NCBI RefSeq assembly: GCF_902833085.1
Contig: NZ_CADFEB010000003.1
Coordinates: 779,312 to 843,311 of the forward strand
DNA length: 64,000 nucleotides
Source of the DNA: Burkholderia ubonensis
GTDB taxonomy: Bacteria > Pseudomonadota > Gammaproteobacteria > Burkholderiales > Burkholderiaceae
Direction of reading: 5' to 3'
A program made the position numbers and the translations under genes. Positions 53,004 to 61,928 of this stretch are shown here, one piece after another; the stretch's first letter is position 1, and every line of letters starts with the position of its first letter. The notes below the pieces were generated by a model. That model had not been told where the DNA came from. It did not search any database and saw only the letters and a program-made list of their open reading frames with translations.

Positions 53004-53036
53004 TTTTCACATTTTGTGTGATTTTATTATCACACA
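53004..53036. promoter_or_regulatory. Operator candidates upstream of the deoxyribose kinase gene
   Basis: A perfect palindrome TGTGTGAT-N6-ATCACACA (53015-53036) lies 58 bases upstream of the kinase ATG. Just before it, TTTTCACAT (53004-53012) is the reverse complement of ATGTGAAAA found in the deoR-deoC promoter region. They are likely sites for the DeoR-type regulator. Confidence 0.5.
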
Positions 53037-53093
53037 TGCGCGGACCGCCCTTTCCCCCGCATCCGCCCCAAATCATTCCAAGGAAAACAACAC

Positions 53094-54020
53094 ATGGAGA
53101 CAATCGCGGTCATCGGCAGCAACATGGTCGACCTGGTGACCTACGTCACCCGCATGCCCGTGCGCGGCGAAACGCTCGAAGCGCCCGGCTTCGAGCTCGG
53201 CTGCGGCGGCAAGGGCGCGAACCAGGCCGTCGCGGCCGCGCGCCTCGGCGCTCGGGTCGTGATGGTGACGAAAGTCGGCGACGACGTGTTCGCCGACAAC
53301 ACGATCCGCAACTTCGCGCACGCCGGCATCGACACCGAGCACGTGCGCAAGGTGCCCGGCGTGCCGAGCGGCGTCGCGCCGATCTTCGTCGAGCCCGATT
53401 CGAGCAACAGCATCCTGATCATCAAGGGCGCGAACCGCCACCTGAAGCCCGCCGACATCGACGCAGCCGCGCCGAAGCTGCGCGAATGCGCGCTGATCGT
53501 GCTGCAGCTCGAGATCGAGCTCGACACCGTCTATCACGCGATCGCGTTCGGTGCGCGGCACGGCATACCGGTGCTGCTGAATCCCGCGCCGGCCGTGCCC
53601 GACCTCGATTTCGAGCGAATCCGCCCGGTCGAATTCTTCGTCCCGAACGAAACCGAGCTCGCGATCGTGTCCGGCATGCCCGTCGATTCGCCCGAAACCG
53701 CCGCGCGCGCCGCCGCTTCGCTCGTCGAGCGCGGGCTCAGGCAGGTGATCGTCACGCTCGGCGACAAAGGCTCGCTGCTCGTGTCGCGCGACGGCGTGCG
53801 CCACGTGCCGGGCGTCAGCGTCGACGCGCGCGACACCACCGGCGCGGGCGACGCGTACATCGGCTGCTTCGCGCGCTACTACGTCGAATCGCGCGACGCC
53901 GCCGCCGCGATGCGCTACGCGTGCGCGTATGCCGCGCACTCGGTGACCGGCCTCGGCACGCAGAAGTCGTATGCCGACGCCGCCACCTTCGAGCGTTTCA
54001 TGCGCGACGCCGGACTCTGA
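53094..54020 (+). CDS. deoK: Ribokinase-family sugar kinase, probable deoxyribokinase
   Basis: 308 residues of the PfkB/ribokinase family: an N-terminal GCGGKGANQAVAAARLGA motif, and the C-terminal catalytic DTTGAGDAYIG (about 246-256) with the anion-hole Gly and base Asp. Grouped with a sugar permease, a DeoR regulator and deoxyribose-phosphate aldolase, the natural reading is phosphorylation of 2-deoxyribose. Ribose kinase activity cannot be excluded. ATG at 53094 follows an AAGGAAAA stretch. Regulation probably involves the palindromes upstream. Confidence 0.85.
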   Translation: METIAVIGSNMVDLVTYVTRMPVRGETLEAPGFELGCGGKGANQAVAAARLGARVVMVTKVGDDVFADNTIRNFAHAGIDTEHVRKVPGVPSGVAPIFVEPDSSNSILIIKGANRHLKPADIDAAAPKLRECALIVLQLEIELDTVYHAIAFGARHGIPVLLNPAPAVPDLDFERIRPVEFFVPNETELAIVSGMPVDSPETAARAAASLVERGLRQVIVTLGDKGSLLVSRDGVRHVPGVSVDARDTTGAGDAYIGCFARYYVESRDAAAAMRYACAYAAHSVTGLGTQKSYADAATFERFMRDAGL

Positions 54021-54070
54021 CGGCCGCGACGCGACGTCCAAAGACGAGACAACCCGGGAAGGAGACACCC

Positions 54071-55444
54071 ATGAGCCGAGCCAGAATCGAACCCACACCC
54101 GACGGCTATTACCTGAACCGCACGCCCCTCTTCGCGTTCACGCTGCTGTGCTGCCTGTTCGCGCTGTGGGGCACCGCGGCGAACCTGAACGACGTGCTGA
54201 TCGCGCAGTTCAGGAAATCGTTCTTCCTGTCCGATTTCGAATCGGCGTTCGTGCAATCCGCGTTCTATCTCGGTTATTTCTTCGTCGCGATTCCCGCCGC
54301 GACCGTCGTGAAGAAGTTCAGCTACAAGACGACGATCCTCGTCGGCCTGCTGCTGTACACGATCGGCTGCCTGCTGTTCTTCCCGGCCGCGTCGATGGCG
54401 AAGTACGGGATGTTCCTCGTCGCGCTGTTCGTGATCGCCGCGGGCCTGTCGTTCCTGGAGACGGCGTCGAACTCGTACTCGACGCTGATGGGGCCGCGCG
54501 CAACCAGCACACGGCGGCTCAACATCTCGCAGACGTTCTATCCGTTCGGTGCGATGGCCGGCGTGGTCATGGGCAGCCTCCTGATCTTCAAGGAAGGCGA
54601 CGCGTCGCATGCGCAGCTCGCGGCGATGTCGGCCGCCGACGCGCACCTGCACCAGCTCGCGATGATCCGGGCCACGCTCGAGCCGTACCGGTGGCTGATC
54701 GCCGTGCTCGCCGCGGTGTTCGTGGTGTTCGCGCTGACGCCGTACCCGGCCTGCAAGGGTAACGGCTCGGACGCCGCGACGCACCGCGTCGACGCGCGCG
54801 GCACGCTCGCGCGCCTCGCCGGCAACCGCCGCTTCGTCGCGGGCGTCGTCGCGCAGTTCCTGTACGTCGGCGCGCAGGTCGGCGTGTGGAGCTTCACGAT
54901 CCGGCTCGCAATGCAGATCGGCGGGCTCACCGAGCGCGGCGCATCGCGCTACCTGCTCGCGACGTTCTTCGCGTTCTTCGTCGGCAAGCTGATCGCGACG
55001 CTCGTGATGAAGCGCGTCGGCCCGGCCAAGGTGCTGATCGTCTACGGCATCCTGTGCATCGCGCTGCTCGCGTACACGATCAGCGTGCACGACATCACCG
55101 CGGTGTACGCGGCGGTCGGCGTCAGCATCTTCCTCGGCCCGTGCTGGCCGACCATCTACGGCCTCACGATCGACGGCCTCGGCAAGGACACCGAGTACGG
55201 CGGCTCGATCCTCGTGATGAGCATCGTCGGCGGCGCCGTCGTGCCGCTGATCCAGGGGCTGATCTCCGACCACACCGGCGGCAACATGCAGCTCGCGTTC
55301 GTCGTGCCGCTCGCGTGCTTCGTCGTGATCGTCTACTACGGCTTCCACTGCCTGCGGCACCTGCCCGCCGCCACGCCGGACGTGGCCCCGGCCGAGCATG
55401 CGAACGCGCGCTACGCCGACGCGCGCAATCCGTCGGAGGCCTGA
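54071..55444 (+). CDS. deoP: MFS sugar permease, probable deoxyribose transporter (FucP family)
   Basis: 457 residues, twelve membrane segments, with the FucP-type features ALWGTAANLNDVLI near the N-terminus and SFLETASNSYSTLMGP in the fourth helix region. It imports a sugar with protons. The position between kinase and DeoC-type genes indicates deoxyribose. ATG at 54071 has AAGGAG seven bases before. The stop is followed by a tiny frame beginning MQGEIELRRDDF, possibly a remnant of another deo gene. Confidence 0.87.
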   Translation: MSRARIEPTPDGYYLNRTPLFAFTLLCCLFALWGTAANLNDVLIAQFRKSFFLSDFESAFVQSAFYLGYFFVAIPAATVVKKFSYKTTILVGLLLYTIGCLLFFPAASMAKYGMFLVALFVIAAGLSFLETASNSYSTLMGPRATSTRRLNISQTFYPFGAMAGVVMGSLLIFKEGDASHAQLAAMSAADAHLHQLAMIRATLEPYRWLIAVLAAVFVVFALTPYPACKGNGSDAATHRVDARGTLARLAGNRRFVAGVVAQFLYVGAQVGVWSFTIRLAMQIGGLTERGASRYLLATFFAFFVGKLIATLVMKRVGPAKVLIVYGILCIALLAYTISVHDITAVYAAVGVSIFLGPCWPTIYGLTIDGLGKDTEYGGSILVMSIVGGAVVPLIQGLISDHTGGNMQLAFVVPLACFVVIVYYGFHCLRHLPAATPDVAPAEHANARYADARNPSEA

Positions 55445-55446
55445 AT

Positions 55447-55503
55447 ATGCAAGGCGAAATCGAACTGCGGCGCGACGACTTCCGCGAAGCGCCGCATGCG
55501 TGA
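55447..55503 (+). CDS. Very short frame after the permease (18 residues), possible remnant
   Basis: Starts two bases after the permease stop and reads MQGEIELRRDDFREAPHA. The beginning resembles the start of some aldose 1-epimerase-like proteins, but the frame ends at once. No ribosome-binding site. It may be the stub of a gene lost from the deo operon or a chance frame. Confidence 0.2.
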   Translation: MQGEIELRRDDFREAPHA

Positions 55504-55519
55504 CGTCGCAAGCCGTGCG

Positions 55520-56290
55520 TCAGGTCACGAGCGCGATGCCGTGCTCGCGGATCGCCGTCTCGTAGCGGCGGCTCAACTGCCCGTCGGAGATCACGTAGTT
55601 GAAGTCGGTCAGCTCGGCGAAGTACGCGGCGCGCACTTCGTCGAACTTCGTGTGATCGACGAGCAGGAAGCGGTTCTGCGCGTGCTGCATCACCTTCTTT
55701 TTCGCATCGACTTCGTGGAAGTTGAAGCAGGTGACGCCGCAGCGGTCGCTGACGCCCGCCGCCGAGATGAAGGCCTTCGACACGCGGATCGTGTCGAGAA
55801 TGCCGGATTCGGCGACCGACTCGAACACCATGTTCTTGCGGTGATACGTGCCGCCGCACAGGATCACGCTGCAGTGCGGCTTCTGCTGCAGTTTCGCGAA
55901 CACGTTCAGCGAATTGCAGACGGCGGTGAATTCGAGGTCGTCCGGAATGAAGTCGACGACGAACGGCGTGGTCGAGCCGCAATCGACGAAGATCGTGTCG
56001 CCGGTCTTCACGAACTGCGCGGCGAGCTTGCCGATCCGGCGCTTCTCCTCGGTCTGCCGGTTGTTCTCGGCGCTGATCAGGTATTCGCCGATGTCGCTGC
56101 GCTGCGCGGCGAAATGGCGTGTCACGTAGCCGCCGATCAGGCTGACGCCGTGCGGATTGTCGGCGAGATCGCGGCGGATCGTCATTTCGGACACGCCGAA
56201 CAGCTCGGCGACTTCGCGCAGATGGATCGCGTTCTGCCCCTGCAGCACGTTCATCAGCGTCTTGATCCGTTCGCCCTTCTTCGTTTCCAT
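55520..56290 (-). CDS. deoR: DeoR family transcriptional repressor
   Basis: 256 residues. The HTH is at LREVAELFGVSEMTIRRDLAD (about 26-46), followed by the sugar-phosphate-binding isomerase-like domain with FVDCGSTTPFV and FISAAGVSDRCGVTCFN. The effector is probably deoxyribose-5-phosphate. It faces the aldolase gene and lies between it and the permease. The shared promoter has two palindromes that fit autoregulation. ATG at 56290 matches the family start (METKKGERI). Confidence 0.88.
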   Translation of the reverse strand: METKKGERIKTLMNVLQGQNAIHLREVAELFGVSEMTIRRDLADNPHGVSLIGGYVTRHFAAQRSDIGEYLISAENNRQTEEKRRIGKLAAQFVKTGDTIFVDCGSTTPFVVDFIPDDLEFTAVCNSLNVFAKLQQKPHCSVILCGGTYHRKNMVFESVAESGILDTIRVSKAFISAAGVSDRCGVTCFNFHEVDAKKKVMQHAQNRFLLVDHTKFDEVRAAYFAELTDFNYVISDGQLSRRYETAIREHGIALVT

Positions 56291-56353
56291 GCTCGTGCCC
56301 TGCTTGCCAGCCGCTCGTCGGGCCGGACGCCAGCGCCCGGCCGAAATGTCGTA

Positions 56354-56380
56354 TTTGTAACAAACCGATGTGAAAACATC
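56354..56380. promoter_or_regulatory. Operator candidates in the deoR-deoC divergent promoter
   Basis: Palindromes TTTGT-A-ACAAA (56354-56364) and GATGT-GAAA-ACATC (56367-56380). The ATGTGAAAA string at 56368-56376 recurs, inverted, at 53004-53012 before the kinase gene. They probably bind the DeoR-type repressor. Confidence 0.5.
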
Positions 56381-56428
56381 AACTTTTCGTGCGGCGGGAC
56401 CGCCGCACCGCTCAGTGGAGTCTGAAAC

Positions 56429-57109
56429 ATGCCGCTTTCCAACGCCCAACTCGCCCAAACCATCGATCACACGCTGCTCGCGGCCGACGCCGGCGACGCG
56501 CAGATTCGCGAACTGTGCCGCCAGGCGGCCGAGCACCGCTTCTACTCGGTCTGCGTCAATTCGGCGAACGTGCCGCTCGCGGCCCGCGAGCTTGCCGGCA
56601 CGGGCGTCAACGTGTGCGCGGTCGTCGGCTTCCCGCTCGGCGCGGGCCTCTCTGCCGCGAAAGCGTTCGAAGCGTCGGCCGCGATCGAGGCCGGCGCCGG
56701 CGAAATCGACATGGTGATCAATCTCGGCGCGCTGAAGAGCGGCCGCGTCGCCGACGTGACGGCGGACATCGCCGCCGTGCAGGCCGCGTGCGGCCCGGTG
56801 CCGCTCAAGGTGATCCTCGAGACCGGGCTGCTGACCGACGACGAGAAGGTGCGCGTCTGCGGGATCTGCCGCGAGCTGCGAGTCGCGTTCGTGAAGACGT
56901 CGACCGGTTTCGGCCACGGCGGCGCGACGCTCGCGGACGTCGCACTGATGCGCCGCACGGTCGGGCCGGAGATCGGCGTGAAGGCGTCGGGCGGCGTGCG
57001 CGACCGCGCGGCCGCCGTCGCGATGATCGACGCCGGCGCGACGCGGCTGGGCACGAGTTCGGGCGTCGCGATCGTGACCGACGCAAGCGCGAGCGACGGG
57101 GCTTATTGA
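56429..57109 (+). CDS. deoC: Deoxyribose-phosphate aldolase
   Basis: 226 residues of the class I DERA family. The Schiff-base Lys is Lys156 in [11 protein letters not shown]; supporting residues are Asp94 in [10 protein letters not shown] and Lys185 in GVKASGGV. It cleaves 2-deoxyribose-5-phosphate to glyceraldehyde-3-phosphate and acetaldehyde, completing the pathway with the kinase and transporter. It is divergent from deoR. GTGGAG lies before the ATG at 56429. Confidence 0.95.
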   Translation: MPLSNAQLAQTIDHTLLAADAGDAQIRELCRQAAEHRFYSVCVNSANVPLAARELAGTGVNVCAVVGFPLGAGLSAAKAFEASAAIEAGAGEIDMVINLGALKSGRVADVTADIAAVQAACGPVPLKVILETGLLTDDEKVRVCGICRELRVAFVKTSTGFGHGGATLADVALMRRTVGPEIGVKASGGVRDRAAAVAMIDAGATRLGTSSGVAIVTDASASDGAY

Positions 57110-57239
57110 TTCGATCCGCCGGGCGCGGAGGCCCGGGAATGGCGATGCGCTCGCTGCGCGCTTGATGAAGCGTGCGGCGGTAAGCTCACTGCCAAAGTAC
57201 GGTTACTATGATGCTCCGGTGAAACGGAGGACATGAAAT

Positions 57240-57614
57240 ATGCAAGCGTTCGATCGGGATGAAACCTATCGGCTCATGAGTGATCTTTTAAAAGGAATCC
57301 AGATCGGAATAGCAGATGAACTGATTAAATTCGGGGTGACTCGTGATATTTTCGAGGAAATTGAAGATGAGTTGCGGCGATCCGGAGTTGCTGCCGAGGA
57401 CCTGAATTTGCCGCCGCATGATTTAGCATTTGTCCCGGACAATACGGGCAGAATTCCATTCGATATATTCGAAACCGATGCCGACTCAAGATCGCGGCGC
57501 ATCGCATGCCAATTGTGGGCTGAGGGCAGAAAGGCCGAACTTACTTTGATGGCCGATTGGTCAGTGATGCAGGGGAAAGCGTCTCTTGTTTTTAGATTGC
57601 TGGAAATGCAGTAA
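57240..57614 (+). CDS. AT-rich orphan gene, 124 residues, immunity-protein-like
   Basis: A small acidic protein (FEEIEDELRRSGVAAEDLNL and so on) with a C-terminal strand-rich end (KAELTLMADWSVMQGKASLVFRLLEM). Its base use is clearly AT-richer than all neighbours. The size and composition recall orphan immunity proteins and other accessory genes, but I did not recognise a family. ATG at 57240 has GGAGG nine bases upstream. It may be a recent arrival between deoC and a core ATPase gene. Confidence 0.7.
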   Translation: MQAFDRDETYRLMSDLLKGIQIGIADELIKFGVTRDIFEEIEDELRRSGVAAEDLNLPPHDLAFVPDNTGRIPFDIFETDADSRSRRIACQLWAEGRKAELTLMADWSVMQGKASLVFRLLEMQ

Positions 57615-57628
57615 AGCTTACCTCCTCG

Positions 57629-58585
57629 CTATGCTTGATTCAGTTGGCGCTGGCCCCCCGCCTCGGCCACATCGAACCGCCCCGCATGATCGAGCACGAA
57701 CTGCGCCGCGATCCGGCCCGACCGCGCGCCGCGTTCGAGCGCCCACTGCAACGCGGGCTCGCGCGCCGCGCGAATCTGCTCTGCATCGAAGCCGGCGGCG
57801 GCCAGGCGGCTTTCGACGACGGCCAGGTATTGTTCCTGCGTGAAGCCATAGAACGTCACCCGGATGCCGAAGCGCTCGGACAGCGAGATCCGCTCCTCGA
57901 CCGCATCGCCGGGATGCAGTTCGCCGTTCTCCGCGCGCGACACGTCCGCGTTGTCGCTCGCGTGCTCGGGCAGCAGATGCCGGCGGTTCGACGTCGCGTA
58001 CACGAGCACGTTCGACAGATCGGTCGCCACCGATCCGTCGAGCACGGTCTTCAGTTCCTTGTATCCGGTCTCGCCGGCCTCGAACGACAGGTCGTCGCAA
58101 GACACGACGTAACGCTCGGGTCGCGCACGAACCAGCTCGACGATGGCCGGCAGATCCTTCAGCCCGTCCTTGCCGACCTCGATCAGGCGCAGCCCGTCCT
58201 TCGCGAACGCGTGCAGGCATGCCTTAACGATCGACGATTTGCCGGTGCCGCGCGCGCCCGTCAGCAGCACGTGATTCGCCGTGCGGCCCTGCACGAACTG
58301 CCGGGTGTTTCGTTCGACGACGGCCGCCTGCCGCTCGACGTTGCGCAGCGCATCGAACGCGATCAGCGCCGGCGACGGGATCGGTTCAAGCGGCGCGGCG
58401 CGCTGCGGATTGTCGAAGCCGCGCCAGCGGAACGCGACGGCCGCGTCGAAATCGACGTCGGTCGAACGCGCGGTGCGGGTCATCGCTTCGAGCGCGGCCG
58501 CGATCCGGTCGAGCTTGTGCGCGAGGCCGAACATGAAGCCTTCAGGCGACGGAATCGGTTCCTGCATCCGCGGATCGGCGCTCAT
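57629..58585 (-). CDS. DUF815-family AAA ATPase
   Basis: 318 residues. Walker A is GARGTGKSS (110-118) and Walker B is VVSCDDLSFE. The middle part (SNRRHLLPEHASDN) and the C-terminal ERFGIRVTFYGFTQEQYLAVVE match the conserved DUF815 ATP-binding protein family, common in proteobacteria and without an agreed function. Cytoplasmic. It is transcribed toward the AT-rich orphan gene, 14 bases from its end. ATG at 58585 gives the usual length. Confidence 0.9.
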   Translation of the reverse strand: MSADPRMQEPIPSPEGFMFGLAHKLDRIAAALEAMTRTARSTDVDFDAAVAFRWRGFDNPQRAAPLEPIPSPALIAFDALRNVERQAAVVERNTRQFVQGRTANHVLLTGARGTGKSSIVKACLHAFAKDGLRLIEVGKDGLKDLPAIVELVRARPERYVVSCDDLSFEAGETGYKELKTVLDGSVATDLSNVLVYATSNRRHLLPEHASDNADVSRAENGELHPGDAVEERISLSERFGIRVTFYGFTQEQYLAVVESRLAAAGFDAEQIRAAREPALQWALERGARSGRIAAQFVLDHAGRFDVAEAGGQRQLNQA

Positions 58586-58757
58586 TGCCGTGCTCCTCGC
58601 GATTGACGCAACTGCGCCGGGAAACGTTGCGCGATTGCGCGGTGACGAAACAGCGTGATCTTGTTCATAACGTGCGACGGATTAATATCGTTGTATTCAG
58701 CTGACGTGAATCGAAGCGTCATCGTGCCTGCCCGCCAACTGCCTGTCTCACGCCAAC

Positions 58758-59558
58758 ATGTCACGACCTGTCGCCAATCGGCCAACCCAGCCCGTGCACG
58801 AGGATGCGCACCTGCCATACGAGTCGACGCCGATGCCCGTGTCCGCGATGGCGGCGTCGTATCCTCACGGCACCTGGATCGCACCGCATCGCCATCGGCG
58901 CGCGCAGCTGCTCTATGCGATCGAGGGCGTGATGCACGTGCAGTCCGACGGCGCGTCGTGGATCGTGCCGCCGACGCGCGGCGTCTGGCTCGAAGCGGGC
59001 CTCGACCATACGGTGCAGATGAGCGGCAACGTCGAGATGCGGACCGTGTTCGTCGAGCCCGGGGCGGTCGAGCATCTGCCCGGACGCAGTTGCGTCGTCG
59101 AAGTGCATCCGCTCCTGCGCGAACTGATCCTCGCGGCGGTCGACGTCCCGCTCGACTATGCGCCCGGCTCGCGCCACGACCACCTGATGCGCCTGTTGCT
59201 CGCCGAGGTGACGGCCGCACCGCTGTTGCCGCTCTACCTGCCGTGGCCGCACGACACGCGGCTGCGGACGATCTGCGATGCGCTCGTCGCCGCCCCAGAC
59301 GACCTGCGCACGGTCGCCGAATGGGCCGGCATCGCCGGCATTTCAGTCAGGACGCTGCATCGCGGCTTCCAGCGCGAGACGGGGCTCGGCTTCCGCCGCT
59401 GGCGCGAGCAGGCGCGGCTGCTGCTCGCGCTCAAGCGGCTCGCGCATGGCGAGAAGGTGCTCACGGTCGCGATGGACCACGGCTACAGCAGCCAGAGCGC
59501 GTTCTCGGCGATGTTCAAGCGCCATTTCGGCGTGCCGCCGTCGGCGTTCTACGCATAG
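58758..59558 (+). CDS. AraC family regulator with N-terminal cupin domain
   Basis: 266 residues. The N-terminal part holds a cupin (GTWIAPHRHRRAQLLYAIEGVMHVQSDGASWIVPPTRGVWL, about 37-77). The C-terminal AraC domain has two HTHs: LRTVAEWAGIAGISVRTLHRGFQRETG and VLTVAMDHGYSSQSAFSAMFKRHFG. Members regulate small-molecule metabolism or efflux. It lies between the ATPase gene (divergent) and the DUF1772 gene (convergent); no clear target is visible. Confidence 0.88.
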   Translation: MSRPVANRPTQPVHEDAHLPYESTPMPVSAMAASYPHGTWIAPHRHRRAQLLYAIEGVMHVQSDGASWIVPPTRGVWLEAGLDHTVQMSGNVEMRTVFVEPGAVEHLPGRSCVVEVHPLLRELILAAVDVPLDYAPGSRHDHLMRLLLAEVTAAPLLPLYLPWPHDTRLRTICDALVAAPDDLRTVAEWAGIAGISVRTLHRGFQRETGLGFRRWREQARLLLALKRLAHGEKVLTVAMDHGYSSQSAFSAMFKRHFGVPPSAFYA

Positions 59559-59585
59559 GCCGTGCGATACGGTCACGCGGCGGCG

Positions 59586-60071
59586 CTATCTCGCCGCGAG
59601 CGCGGCGATGAACAAGCCGCACGCCGCCGCGGATGCCGCCGTGCGCGCATGATTCCAGACCGTCCAGTCGCGCAGGTAGCGCGCCCAGAACGCGGCCCCT
59701 TCCGTGCCGGACGCATCGATCGCGGCGAGCGCGTCGTTGAGCGGCACGTTGAAGACCATCGTGACGACGAACATGCCGAGCACGTAGATCGCGCCGCCCG
59801 CGACGATCCATAGCGCGCCGGGGTCGCCCCGGTTAAGCAGCGCGAGGATCGCCAGCGCCAGCGACGCCAGCGTCGTGCCGAGAAAGACCGGCATGAACAG
59901 CGACCTGACGATGTCGACGTTGATCGCGTTCATCGCGGCAACGCCGGCCGCCGGCGCGAGGCGGCCGAGCGACGTCATCACGAATGTCGAAAACGCGAAA
60001 TAAACCCCGGCCATCAAGCCGCAGCCGATCGCGGCAAACCACAGCAGGACCAGCGTGACGAGCGCGCGCAT
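59586..60071 (-). CDS. DUF1772 membrane protein
   Basis: 161 residues with four membrane segments (ALVTLVLLWFAAIGCGLMAGVY; VFLGTTLASLALAILALL; IVAGGAIYVLGMFVVTMVF; ASAAACGLFIAALAAR). The NVPLND motif after the third segment is characteristic of DUF1772 (anthrone-oxygenase-like) proteins. It is three bases from the preceding remnant, with which it forms an operon that faces a TetR regulator. The function is unknown. Confidence 0.85.
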   Translation of the reverse strand: MRALVTLVLLWFAAIGCGLMAGVYFAFSTFVMTSLGRLAPAAGVAAMNAINVDIVRSLFMPVFLGTTLASLALAILALLNRGDPGALWIVAGGAIYVLGMFVVTMVFNVPLNDALAAIDASGTEGAAFWARYLRDWTVWNHARTAASAAACGLFIAALAAR

Positions 60072-60074
60072 GGG

Positions 60075-60200
60075 TCAGGCGCTCCACGTGTCGGGATGCG
60101 CCCGGTCGAACGCGGTGCCGAGCAGCTTGCGCAGGCGTGCATCGACACGCGCGCCCGTTTTGCCGGAACTGCCGACGATGATGACGGAAAGCGTTGCCAT
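60075..60200 (-). pseudogene. Remnant of an NAD(P)-binding (NmrA/SDR-like) gene
   Basis: A 41-residue frame with a good ribosome-binding site (AAGGAG, 60200 start). It begins MATLSVIIVGSSGKTGARV, the first strand and Gly-rich loop of an NmrA-like Rossmann protein, then runs directly into RLRKLLGTAFDRAHPDTWSA and stops. Intact relatives are about 250-300 residues, so most of the gene has been deleted. It stands first in a two-gene operon with the DUF1772 gene, and TetR/NmrA/DUF1772 sets are common in Burkholderia. Confidence 0.55.
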
Positions 60201-60219
60201 GAGCATCTCCTTTGTAAAA

Positions 60220-60234
60220 GCGAGAATATCTCGC
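60220..60234. promoter_or_regulatory. TetR operator candidate
   Basis: A perfect palindrome GCGAGA-ATA-TCTCGC in the divergent promoter between the remnant/DUF1772 operon and the TetR gene. A second half-site TCTCGC lies at about 60256. The placement fits repression of both directions. Confidence 0.6.
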
Positions 60235-60292
60235 GTTTTTAAAACACGATAGACTCTCGCATTTGAAAGATCAAGTTTTTTCCGGAGGCGGC

Positions 60293-60952
60293 ATGGCGAC
60301 GCGAAAATCGGAGCAGACCGGCAGCGACGACGTCGCGAGCGTTCCCGGCCGCGCGCGGCTCGTTCCGACCCAGCAGCGCAGCCGCGAGCGCTTCGAGCGC
60401 ATTCTCGCGTGCGCGGCCGAGGTGATGGTCGAGAAGGGCTGCGATGCGTTCCGGATGAGCGACATCGTCGAGCGGACCGGCATCGCGTTCGGCTCGCTCT
60501 ACCAGTACTTTCCGGACAAGACGGCCGTGATCGGCACGCTGGCGGAACGCTACAACGCGCTCGGGCACGAATGCGTGCGGCGCGACCTGTCCAGGATGAA
60601 GCGGATCGACGACCTGCACGACACACTGTGCCGCATCACGGACAGCTATTACCGGATGTTCGTCGACGAACCGCTGATGCGGGACATCTGGCGCGCGACG
60701 CAGGCCGACCGGGCGCTGCAGGCGCTCGACGAGGCGGACGGTGCGTTTCTGGCGGGGTTGCTGACGGAGCGGCTGCGCGAAATCGCGCCCGACGCGCGCG
60801 GTGCGCAATTGTCCGCGTTCTCGGAACTGACGATGGTGCTGATCGCGGCGGCGGTTCGCTACGCGATCGGGTTGCCGCCGAAAGCGGCAAGGCAAAGGCT
60901 GGCGATGTTCAAGCGGACGTTGCCGGTGGATCTGGCGGTGCTTGAAGCGTAG
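60293..60952 (+). CDS. TetR family transcriptional regulator
   Basis: 219 residues. The DNA-binding domain reads RSRERFERILACAAEVMVEKGCDAFRMSDIVERTGIAFGSLYQYFPDKTAVI (about 27-78), including the helix-turn-helix. ATG at 60293 has a GGAGG site eight bases upstream; an upstream start has none. It is divergent from the remnant/DUF1772 operon and separated by a perfect palindrome. The ligand is unknown. Confidence 0.9.
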   Translation: MATRKSEQTGSDDVASVPGRARLVPTQQRSRERFERILACAAEVMVEKGCDAFRMSDIVERTGIAFGSLYQYFPDKTAVIGTLAERYNALGHECVRRDLSRMKRIDDLHDTLCRITDSYYRMFVDEPLMRDIWRATQADRALQALDEADGAFLAGLLTERLREIAPDARGAQLSAFSELTMVLIAAAVRYAIGLPPKAARQRLAMFKRTLPVDLAVLEA

Positions 60953-61040
60953 CGGTTATTTGCGCCGATAACGGCAATGCCGGAAAGCATGCATCGCCGC
61001 GACGACCGGTCCCCCGGCCCGTCGCGACGATGCGGCAGCA

Positions 61041-61895
61041 TCACGCGCTGTAGTCGTACACCCCGCGCCCCGTCTTCCGCCCGAGGCGCCCGGCCGTCAC
61101 CATCTCGCGCAGCAGCGGGCACGCACGATACTTCGGATCCCCGAAGTCCTTCAGGAACACGTCCATCACCGCGAGGCACACGTCGAGCCCGACCAGATCC
61201 GCGAGCGCGAGCGGCCCGATCGGATGGTTCGCGCCCAGCTTCATCCCCTGGTCGATCTCCTCGGCCGACGCGATCCCTTCGGCGAGCACGAAGAACGCCT
61301 CGTTGATCATCGGCACCAGGATGCGGTTGACGACGAACCCGGGCGAGTTGCGCACGCCGATCGGCGACTTGTCGAAGCGCTCCGTCAGCGCGCGCACCGC
61401 GGCCGCGGTCGCGTCGCTCGTCTGCAGCCCGCGGATGATCTCGACGAGCGGCATCAGCGGCACCGGATTGAAGAAGTGCATGCCGACGAAGCGCGACGGG
61501 TCGGCCAGCGGCGCGGCGAGCGCGGTGATCGAGATCGACGACGTGTTGGTCGCAACGATCGCGTCCGCACGCACCACCGCTTCGATCTGCTTCAGGATGC
61601 GGGCCTTCAGCTCGACGTTCTCGGTGGCCGCCTCGATCACGATGTCGGCCGCGGCCAGCCGCTGGTAGTCGGTCGACGTCTCGATGCGCGCGAGCGCGGC
61701 GTCGCGCGTCGCGGCGTCGAGCTTGTCCTTCGACACGAGCCGGTCGAGGCTGCCCTTCAGCGTGGCGACGCCCTTCGCGAGCGCCGCGTCGTTGACGTCG
61801 ATCATCACGACGTTGAGTCCCGCAACGGCCGCGGTTTGCGCGATGCCGTTGCCCATGGTGCCGGCGCCGATGACGCCTACGGTTTCGATTGCCAT
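61041..61895 (-). CDS. 3-hydroxybutyryl-CoA dehydrogenase
   Basis: 284 residues. The NAD-binding loop [11 protein letters not shown] is at 10-20, and the [15 protein letters not shown] segment contains the catalytic His; [19 protein letters not shown] begins the C-terminal helical domain. It oxidises or reduces 3-hydroxybutyryl-CoA in fatty-acid, butyrate or PHB metabolism. It lies 33 bases downstream of a thiolase gene in the same direction, so the two form a beta-oxidation or ketone-body operon. Confidence 0.94.
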   Translation of the reverse strand: MAIETVGVIGAGTMGNGIAQTAAVAGLNVVMIDVNDAALAKGVATLKGSLDRLVSKDKLDAATRDAALARIETSTDYQRLAAADIVIEAATENVELKARILKQIEAVVRADAIVATNTSSISITALAAPLADPSRFVGMHFFNPVPLMPLVEIIRGLQTSDATAAAVRALTERFDKSPIGVRNSPGFVVNRILVPMINEAFFVLAEGIASAEEIDQGMKLGANHPIGPLALADLVGLDVCLAVMDVFLKDFGDPKYRACPLLREMVTAGRLGRKTGRGVYDYSA

Positions 61896-61928
61896 GACGA
61901 TTCCTGTGGTCGGGTGCTGAGCGCTCGA

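Noticed and set aside
53015..53036. CRP site upstream of the kinase gene
   Set aside because: The TGTGA and TCACA elements are eight bases apart rather than six, so it does not fit CRP; a DeoR-type operator is more likely.
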